DNA of 5,081 bases from Bryobacteraceae bacterium (GTDB lineage: Bacteria > Acidobacteriota > Terriglobia > Bryobacterales > Bryobacteraceae): positions 1 through 5,081 of the forward strand of contig JASHQT010000245.1 of NCBI GenBank assembly GCA_030039005.1. The letters are read 5' to 3'. A program made the translations under genes and the position numbers. Numbering within the stretch: position 1 is the stretch's first letter; the number at the start of each line of letters is the position of its first letter. This document shows, piece by piece, positions 1-5,081 of the stretch. A model generated the notes under the pieces. That model saw nothing but the letters and a program-made list of their open reading frames with translations. It had not been told where the DNA came from and searched no databases.

Positions 1-90
1 GACGCTCGCGGGACTCGGGACGGCCTGGCATACGACAGTTGGCGAATATTCGACACGGCATCTGGTCGCACACCGCCATGAGCGTGGCGA
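1..90. other. Edge segment without a supported gene
   Basis: This is the region downstream of the guanylyltransferase stop. Several frames on both strands are open to the window edge, including a minus-strand ATG at 77-79, but the stretch is too short and its translations match no family I recognise. No terminator-like hairpin followed by a T run is visible. Confidence 0.4.
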
Positions 91-1050
91 CTACCCGGCT
101 CCTCGCCGTGCGCGGACTAGCGGCGAAGAACCGTTTGTTTGACGGAGCCAGCTGGGCGGATTGACGTTCTTGGCAAGCAGGCCCAGCACGCGATCCGGGC
201 TGCCAAGGTCCGCCCATCCGGAACCGGACTCACGAAGCACCAGAAGCCGGTTCGTTTGATTGGTCAGAATATTGCGTGAAAAGTCAATGCTTGGCAACCG
301 CGCGTAGGTGGGCGCCAGATCTTTATCGGCCAGCGCGCGCGTCAGCGAGAGAATCACGTCGGGGACCTCTGCACAAAGCAACTCGATGAAAGTTGCCGCG
401 CTACCGATGGTGACGAAGGTATTCCACAGGCAACCGTTTTGTAATAGAGCTTGCGCCTGAGGCAACGCGGGCTTTTCCCAGAATCGATTGACACGATATA
501 GCGGCGTGACTTCCGAATGTGATATTGAATGCCCCGGTTCGATCCAGCCGTACTCCGTCTCCGCGTACTCGGCTTTGGCGCCCAGGATGACGAGTGACTC
601 GGGGAATTGCTGCGCAGCGGCCGTCGCCGATCGAACCATCGACCTGAATGACTCGCCATCGGCATAGTAATGATCGCTGGGAAAGAATCCGATCACAGCG
701 TCTGGATCAGCCTGCAGGATATGAACGAGCGCGACGATGATTCCCACCGCGGTGCCACGGTTCATGGGCTGCGCAATGACGAGCGAGTCCTTGGCGTCCA
801 CAAGCTCCTGGCTGTAGTAGCTTTCATGGGCAGAACAAACGACGAATACCTGCCGGTCGCCGGAAAAGAGTGGATCGAGACGCGCACGCGTCTGTCTCAA
901 GAGACTCTCCGTACCGATAATGGGACAGAACTGCTTCGGGCGATTCTCTCCCGCGATTCTCACGGTCAGGTCTCGCAGCCGAATCCCGTCGCCGCCGGCC
1001 AGTAGCACGGCCCAGAAATGCCGGGGCAGGGGCGCCCTTGATGCCGACAT
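91..1050 (-). CDS. Mannose-1-phosphate guanylyltransferase-like nucleotidyltransferase
   Basis: Predicted cytoplasmic enzyme that joins GTP and mannose 1-phosphate to give GDP-mannose and pyrophosphate, supplying mannosyl or fucosyl units for surface polysaccharide. The 319 residues show the sugar-nucleotidyltransferase signatures in order: LAGGDGIRL (17-25, nucleotide loop), ENRPKQF (35-41, with the catalytic-type Lys), QPMNRGTA (94-101), FPSDH (123-127, metal-binding Asp region), TEYGWIEPG (165-173), RFWEKP (189-194), CLWNTFV (207-213), IDFSRNIL (255-262) and WADLGSPDRV (279-288). No C-terminal cupin or phosphomannose isomerase domain follows, so it is the single-domain form, unlike bifunctional ManC/AlgA. 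The ATG at 1050 puts the nucleotide loop close to the N-terminus, as is usual; an AGGA lies 11 bases upstream. GTG at 1059 (AGGA 8 bases upstream) and ATG at 1068 are possible alternatives. The longer open frame up to 1197 overlaps the transporter gene and adds an Arg-rich, non-family N-terminus. The family is clear; sugar and base specificity are inferred. Confidence 0.87.
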   Translation of the reverse strand: MSASRAPLPRHFWAVLLAGGDGIRLRDLTVRIAGENRPKQFCPIIGTESLLRQTRARLDPLFSGDRQVFVVCSAHESYYSQELVDAKDSLVIAQPMNRGTAVGIIVALVHILQADPDAVIGFFPSDHYYADGESFRSMVRSATAAAQQFPESLVILGAKAEYAETEYGWIEPGHSISHSEVTPLYRVNRFWEKPALPQAQALLQNGCLWNTFVTIGSAATFIELLCAEVPDVILSLTRALADKDLAPTYARLPSIDFSRNILTNQTNRLLVLRESGSGWADLGSPDRVLGLLAKNVNPPSWLRQTNGSSPLVRARRGAG

Positions 1051-1061
1051 GTTTGTCACGT

Positions 1062-1066
1062 TCCTC
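1062..1066 (-). promoter_or_regulatory. Possible ribosome binding site of the guanylyltransferase gene
   Basis: Minus-strand GAGGA, 11 bases before the ATG at 1050, a longer than ideal spacing. A second AGGA (1068-1071) is 8 bases before the GTG at 1059, so the exact start is unsettled within about six codons. No promoter was recognisable in the 59-base gap after the transporter stop. Confidence 0.4.
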
Positions 1067-1109
1067 ATCCTGCCCGTCTTCGGCAGCTCCGGATCCGACA
1101 ACGCACTTC

Positions 1110-2711
1110 CTAACCCACAGCGACGCCGCCGCTGGCCTTGGGGTCGTTCCTGCGAACAATAAAGGAAAGCAGGAACATGATGCTCGCGGCGACGCATAAC
1201 ACGATAAACACGTCGATGTAGGCGAGCGTCGCGGCTTGCCCGCCCATGGCCCGGTACAGCAGACCGTAAGCCTGCTTGGGCGCGTCGGCAACGCTGGCGC
1301 CGGACTCGACCAGCCGGGCGCTTAAAGCTTCGACCTGATTTTGAAGAGCGCGATCGAACCGGCTGGTATGCTGCGACAGCACCACCTGGTGAACTTGCGA
1401 GCGCCGTGCGAGCAATGTGGTAACCATGGAGGTCCCCACGCTGCTCCCGATGTTGCGCATGAAGTTGATGATGCCCGCCACGTTATTGGCCTTTTCGGCC
1501 GGCAGGCCGATGTAGCCCGCCATTGTCACTGGGACGAATAAAAGACCGAGCCCTACCGATTGGATCACGCGCAAGATCGCCGCCGACCGGAAGCTGACCA
1601 ATGCGTCGAACCACACCATGGAGACATACATCCCGATTGCCAGCGCCAGCCAGCCCGCGGCAATGATGTATTTGGCCGGGTATTTACCGGCGAGCCTTCC
1701 CACGATGGGCATCTCCAACAGCACCACCAAGCCGCCGCCCGATAAAACCAGCCCGGCATTTTCCGCCGTGTATCCCATTACGGTCTGGAGGAACTGCGGC
1801 ATCATCACCAGGCTGCCGAAGAGCAAAATGCCGAAGAGAAACATCATGACGCTCGCAGTCGCGAAGTTGAAACTCCTGAACAAATGAACATCGATGATAG
1901 GCGTCTTATGACGCCACTCCCAGATCACGAGACCAATGAGACATACGGTCGAAACGATGACCAGGCGCGTGATGAACGGGGAACCGAACCAATCGTCTTC
2001 CTGCCCCTTGTCGAGTACCACTTGAAGCGCTCCCACGCCCAAGGCGAGTAGCGAGATGCCGATAAAATCGACGCGCACGCCCGCGTTTTTTCGTTGCGCG
2101 AGCAAAGGCGGATCTTCCACCAGCCGCATGACGAGGAATAGCGCGAGAATTCCCACCGGCAAGTTGATGAAGAAGATCCAGCGCCACGAATAGTTATCGG
2201 TGATCCATCCGCCCAGCGTGGGACCGATCGTGGGCGCCATGATGGCCGTAATCCCGTAGAGCGCGAACGCGAGACCGCGTTTCTGGGGAGGAAACACATC
2301 GGCGAGAATGGCCTGCGCCATAGGCTGGAGTCCACCGCCACCGGCGCCCTGGATGACGCGGAAGAGCAGCAGCATGCCCAGGCCGGCGGCGCTGCCGCAG
2401 AAAGCTGAAGCCAACGTAAAGATACAAATGCACAGCATGAAGAAGCGTTTTCGCCCGAACAATCCGGCCAGCCAGCCACTGATCGGAAGAACGATGGCGT
2501 TGGAGACTAAATAGGATGTGAGTACCCAGGTGCTTTCGTCGTTGCTCGCTCCGATGCTCCCGGCGATATACGGCAAAGCGACGTTGGCGATGCTGGTGTC
2601 GAGCACCTCCATGAACGCGGCCATCGCCACCACCACGCCGATGAGCCACGGATTGTATTTCGGCCGCCAAGGAAGCTCGGGGACCGAGGGTACACCGCCG
2701 TTATCGGACAT
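1110..2711 (-). CDS. emrB: DHA2-family (EmrB/QacA type) MFS multidrug efflux transporter
   Basis: Inner-membrane proton antiporter, the energised part of a tripartite drug-efflux pump. The 533 residues match the usual EmrB length (about 510) and hydropathy suggests 14 membrane segments. Visible signatures: FMEVLDTSIANVALP (33-47, the DHA2 TM1 motif with the membrane Asp at 38), STWVLTSYLVSNAI (60-73, TM2), GWLAGLFGRKR (79-89, motif A-like loop), RVIQGAGGG (118-126, motif B), and GPTLGGWITDNYSWRWIFFI (163-182, motif C region). The stretch around 433-495 is a hydrophilic extracytoplasmic loop before the last helix, as in EmrB. The start is the ATG at 2711, which has GGAG 10 bases upstream; the open frame to 2804 only adds residues antisense-free but overlapping the adaptor's conserved end. 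It overlaps the adaptor's 3' end by 11 bases, indicating translational coupling. Substrate cannot be read from sequence; antibiotics, uncouplers or secondary metabolites are typical for the family. Confidence 0.95.
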   Translation of the reverse strand: MSDNGGVPSVPELPWRPKYNPWLIGVVVAMAAFMEVLDTSIANVALPYIAGSIGASNDESTWVLTSYLVSNAIVLPISGWLAGLFGRKRFFMLCICIFTLASAFCGSAAGLGMLLLFRVIQGAGGGGLQPMAQAILADVFPPQKRGLAFALYGITAIMAPTIGPTLGGWITDNYSWRWIFFINLPVGILALFLVMRLVEDPPLLAQRKNAGVRVDFIGISLLALGVGALQVVLDKGQEDDWFGSPFITRLVIVSTVCLIGLVIWEWRHKTPIIDVHLFRSFNFATASVMMFLFGILLFGSLVMMPQFLQTVMGYTAENAGLVLSGGGLVVLLEMPIVGRLAGKYPAKYIIAAGWLALAIGMYVSMVWFDALVSFRSAAILRVIQSVGLGLLFVPVTMAGYIGLPAEKANNVAGIINFMRNIGSSVGTSMVTTLLARRSQVHQVVLSQHTSRFDRALQNQVEALSARLVESGASVADAPKQAYGLLYRAMGGQAATLAYIDVFIVLCVAASIMFLLSFIVRRNDPKASGGVAVG

Positions 2712-3990
2712 AAACTTTCGGCTCCACGGACATGCCGGGCCGCAGCCGATGGTCACCGTTTTGGCCGGGATCGATGTCGATCCGGACCGGAAGGCGCTGC
2801 ACAACCTTCACGAAATTTCCCGTGGCATTTTCCGGCGGGAGCAGGCTAAGGCGTGAGCCGCTCGCGCCGCCGATTCCCGTCACCGTGCCTTTATACTCTC
2901 GGCCGTACGCATCCACACTAAACGTGACTCGCTGGCCGTCTTTCATGTGGCGTAACTGGGCTTCTTTGAAATCCGCGGTGACCCAGAGGTCATCCAAAGG
3001 GACAACCGCCATTAACTCCTGGCCCGGAGAGACATTGCTTCCCACCTCGACGCTTCTCTTTTCGACGACCCCGCTCACTGGCGCGACAATCGTGCAGTAG
3101 CTGAGATTCAACCGGGCTTGGTCGACGGCAGCGCGTTTTTGGAGCACTTCGGCTTGGGACGTTTTGGCACGCGCTTGGCTGATAGCCACCTGTTGCGGCG
3201 CAGTGAGCGCGGCTTGGATGGAGGCATCCGCTTCAGCGATGCGGGCATTGGCTTGGTCTACCGCACTCTGCGCGACGCGGATATTGTCCTCGGCCTCGGC
3301 GACCGCTGCCCGGCGCGCATCAATCGTCGCCTTCGCGGAATTGGCAGTGTTCACCGCCGTATCGTAAATCTGCTGAGAAATCTCATCCTTGTCCACCAGC
3401 GCTTTGTACCGCACCACATCGTCCGCAACCTTCTTATATATTGCTTCCGCCTCGCGCACATTGGCTTGGGCGTTCACCAGCCGCGACCGGGCCGCGCTTA
3501 ACTGACGCTCGGCGCCGGCCAACGCCGCCAGTGCGTCCGCTTTACCGGAACGCGCCGAGTTCAACTGGCTACTGGTAGTGGTGGAGGTAACGGGTACATC
3601 CGTGCGAAATCCTTGGAGGCTCGCCTCGGCGGCGGCCAGGTCCGCTTCGGCTTGAGCGAGCGCGTCCTCATAGTCCTTGGGATCGATACGGGCCAACACG
3701 TCGCCGGCCTTGACGTAGCGTTCATCGTCGAAAGGCACATCCAACACGTAGCCGTGGATTCGCGCGCTAATCGCATTGATGTGCCCGTCGACTTGGGCGT
3801 CATCGGTAGATTCATACGAGCTGAAATACCGCCAGGCGTAAAACGAACCAATAGCCACCGCGGCCAAGGCGATCAGGAAGATAAAGGCGCGAGCCAGGCG
3901 CCTACCCCGTCGACGCGGCGCTTTCGCGCGGATGGAACTATCAGGCGAGGCGGTCGCAGCTTGGTCTTCGGTGAGGTTGACGCCAGGCAC
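2701..3990 (-). CDS. emrA: EmrA/HlyD-family periplasmic adaptor (membrane fusion protein)
   Basis: Periplasmic adaptor that links the EmrB-type transporter to the outer-membrane factor. The 429 residues comprise a short cytoplasmic tail with a basic cluster (RRRGRRLAR, 26-34), one uncleaved membrane anchor (about 35-55), the first lipoyl half (STDDAQVDGHINAISARIHG, 61-80), a long Ala/Glu/Gln-rich alpha-hairpin coiled coil (about 105-295), the second lipoyl half (APVSGVVEKRSVEVGSNV, 303-320), and a beta-barrel/membrane-proximal part with VPLDDLWVTADFKEAQLRHM (330-349) and GNFVKVVQRLPVRIDID (391-407), all typical of EmrA. The long hairpin fits adaptors of MFS pumps. Translation starts at GTG (3990), two bases after the outer-membrane factor stop, with a full GGAGGT 9 bases upstream. 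A Thr/Ser-rich stretch (VTSTTTSSQLNS, 134-145) interrupts the first hairpin helix. Family assignment is firm; the partner proteins are inferred from adjacency. Confidence 0.95.
   Translation of the reverse strand: MPGVNLTEDQAATASPDSSIRAKAPRRRGRRLARAFIFLIALAAVAIGSFYAWRYFSSYESTDDAQVDGHINAISARIHGYVLDVPFDDERYVKAGDVLARIDPKDYEDALAQAEADLAAAEASLQGFRTDVPVTSTTTSSQLNSARSGKADALAALAGAERQLSAARSRLVNAQANVREAEAIYKKVADDVVRYKALVDKDEISQQIYDTAVNTANSAKATIDARRAAVAEAEDNIRVAQSAVDQANARIAEADASIQAALTAPQQVAISQARAKTSQAEVLQKRAAVDQARLNLSYCTIVAPVSGVVEKRSVEVGSNVSPGQELMAVVPLDDLWVTADFKEAQLRHMKDGQRVTFSVDAYGREYKGTVTGIGGASGSRLSLLPPENATGNFVKVVQRLPVRIDIDPGQNGDHRLRPGMSVEPKVYVR
2722..2726 (-). promoter_or_regulatory. Shine-Dalgarno sequence of the transporter gene, inside the adaptor gene
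   Basis: Minus-strand TGGAG, with GGAG ending 10 bases before the ATG at 2711. It lies in the final codons of the adaptor and supports 2711 over the far-upstream in-frame start at 2804, which would overlap about 100 bases of conserved adaptor sequence. Confidence 0.7.
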
Positions 3991-3992
3991 GG

Positions 3993-5081
3993 TTACTTTA
4001 CCTCCATAAAATTCTGGATTCGTTGCTCGGTAGATCCCAGGGCGCGCGCGAGTTCGACTTTCGCGAGGTTGTGGGCATACAACGCGCCAATCAAGTCGTC
4101 GTTGGCCACCGCAACCGACCCTTGCGCCTGTACTACCTCAATGGTGTCGGTGACTCCCGACGCAAACCGGTCTTGGGCCTGTGCCAGAGTCTGGTTCGCC
4201 AGGTCGAGATTGCTCTTGGCGACGTCTATCTGGTCGGCGGCGGACTGGATGTCCAGCAAAGCAGCGCGGACTTGATAATCGATCTGTCCGCCCAGATCGG
4301 CCAGTTCATCCTGACGCTGCTTCAAAGCCGCCCGGGCTTGAATGATGTCGCCGCTGATCCGCCCGCCGTCAAAGATATTGAATCTTGCGAAAGCTTGAAA
4401 TGTGAACGTCCCGTTGGAATTCGTCGGTGTCGTTCCGATGTCGCCATAATCGGCGGTCACTCCCACGTTCGGGTAGCGCTCGGCGCGAGCGGCACTGACG
4501 GAATCCTCGGCGGCGCGCACGGAAGCCTTGGCGCTCTGGAAATCCGCGCGCTCCTGGTAAGCCATCCGCAGAGCCTGATCCGGCGTCATCGCGGGCGGCG
4601 GCGCGTAGGGCTCTCGATCGGCGATCGTAAACTGTTGGCCGGAGGGCAGTCCGATCACTCGTCCCAATGCCAGCTTGTCTTTGGCGACCTGATTTTCCTG
4701 CGCGATCAGTTGCTGCTGCTCCTGCTGCAACTCGACGTGAGCGCGCAGTACATCGATCGCCGCCGCCGTCCCGGCCCGGTGCTGGTCGGCGGTGCGGTCA
4801 TAGATGGCTTGGTCGGTTTCGACCTGAGCCCGTATGGCTCTCGCGCGGGACGAACCCGCGATCACCAGCAAGTAGGCATTGGCCACGGCCTGCACCACTA
4901 AATCGCGGGCATCTTTGAACGATAGTTGGGCGGCGCGTTCGTCCTCCTGCGCGGCGCGATAGCTTTTGCGAAGGTTGTAATCAAAGACGCTGAAGGAAGC
5001 GTAAGCGCGCGCATCGGTATAGTGGAACGGGCCGACGACTACGGGAGTAGAGAAGCCGCCGGGAAGATGAAAGTCGATCCC
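3993..5081 (-). CDS. TolC-family outer-membrane efflux protein (5' end outside window)
   Basis: Outer-membrane channel component of the pump: a trimer whose beta-barrel sits in the outer membrane and whose helical tunnel reaches into the periplasm. The frame is open from the window edge to the TAA at 3993-3995, giving 362 residues; roughly the first 60-150 residues, with the signal peptide, are missing. The visible N-terminal part reads PVVVGPFHYTDARAYASFSV (window residues 13-32), followed by the helix with DARDLVVQAVANAYLLV (57-73), a typical TolC-family stretch. The second structural repeat includes YPNVGVTADYGDIG, then TFQAFARFNIFDGGRISGDI, the usual strand-to-helix transition, and ends with heptad-rich helices. 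Residue 62 is encoded by GTG and could be mistaken for a start, but conserved family sequence continues upstream of it without a stop, so it is internal. It is first in the visible operon and lies 2 bases from the adaptor. The paralogue of the two-repeat family cannot be named more exactly. Confidence 0.93.
   Translation of the reverse strand, partial: GIDFHLPGGFSTPVVVGPFHYTDARAYASFSVFDYNLRKSYRAAQEDERAAQLSFKDARDLVVQAVANAYLLVIAGSSRARAIRAQVETDQAIYDRTADQHRAGTAAAIDVLRAHVELQQEQQQLIAQENQVAKDKLALGRVIGLPSGQQFTIADREPYAPPPAMTPDQALRMAYQERADFQSAKASVRAAEDSVSAARAERYPNVGVTADYGDIGTTPTNSNGTFTFQAFARFNIFDGGRISGDIIQARAALKQRQDELADLGGQIDYQVRAALLDIQSAADQIDVAKSNLDLANQTLAQAQDRFASGVTDTIEVVQAQGSVAVANDDLIGALYAHNLAKVELARALGSTEQRIQNFMEVK
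4000..4005 (-). promoter_or_regulatory. Shine-Dalgarno sequence of the adaptor gene, inside the outer-membrane factor gene
   Basis: Minus-strand GGAGGT, 9 bases before the GTG at 3990. It lies within the last codons of the upstream gene (Met-Glu-Val-Lys-stop), so ribosomes finishing the channel gene end on the adaptor's binding site. This decides the GTG start and supports translational coupling. Confidence 0.85.

Noticed and set aside
3..164. Plus-strand open frame at the left edge, possibly the tail of a convergent gene
   Set aside because: It overlaps the guanylyltransferase 3' end and its translation has no recognisable motif; adjacent frames are equally open, so it is not distinguishable from chance.
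1070..1086. Possible intrinsic terminator between the transporter and guanylyltransferase genes
   Set aside because: The stem is only 5 base pairs with a 7-base loop and has no following U run on the minus-strand transcript.
1051..1197. Extended N-terminus of the guanylyltransferase (start at 1197)
   Set aside because: It would overlap the transporter's 3' end by nearly 90 bases, and the added residues are Arg-rich and precede the normal start region of the family.
2712..2804. Extended N-terminus of the MFS transporter (start at 2804)
   Set aside because: It would overlap conserved adaptor coding sequence and add a non-family segment; the ATG at 2711 has a good ribosome binding site and gives the expected length.
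3613..4275. Plus-strand open frame of 220 codons across the adaptor/channel junction
   Set aside because: It is a shadow of two well-supported genes on the other strand, with no recognisable domain and low-complexity Arg/Ser-rich translation.
4023..4901. Long plus-strand open frame (292 codons) opposite the outer-membrane factor gene
   Set aside because: It is antisense to an unmistakable TolC-family sequence, its translation resembles no family, and long antisense frames are expected opposite GC-rich coding DNA.

Overview
The window carries four genes, all read from the minus strand. In order of transcription (high to low coordinates) they are a TolC-type outer-membrane factor cut by the right edge, an EmrA/HlyD-type periplasmic adaptor, an EmrB/QacA-type DHA2 major-facilitator transporter, and a mannose-1-phosphate guanylyltransferase-like nucleotidyltransferase. 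The DNA is moderately GC-rich and densely coding. The envelope architecture is Gram-negative. The style of the efflux proteins (the DARDLVVQAVANAYL stretch of the outer-membrane factor, the TSTTTSSQL stretch in the adaptor) and the single-domain guanylyltransferase suggest an Acidobacteriota-like bacterium. That placement rests on recalled family resemblance and is tentative.

Layout: 3993-5081 is the outer-membrane factor, open at its 5' end. Two bases after its stop the adaptor begins with GTG at 3990 and runs to 2701; its Shine-Dalgarno sequence lies inside the last codons of the outer-membrane factor gene. The transporter starts at 2711, overlapping the adaptor's end by 11 bases, and stops at 1110. 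The guanylyltransferase follows after a gap of about 59 bases (best start 1050) and ends at 91. Bases 1-90 hold no gene I can support.

Function: the first three genes encode all parts of a tripartite pump. The MFS protein would move a substrate across the inner membrane using the proton gradient, the adaptor would bridge the periplasm, and the outer-membrane factor would provide the exit duct. The tight spacing and overlap indicate one translationally coupled operon. The guanylyltransferase would make GDP-mannose (or a related NDP-sugar) for surface polysaccharide. It lies in the same orientation with no visible terminator before it, so it could be co-transcribed, but nothing in the sequence ties it functionally to efflux.

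I found no RNA gene, mobile element, CRISPR array or convincingly novel system. This is an ordinary EmrAB-TolC type locus with one unexpected downstream neighbour.
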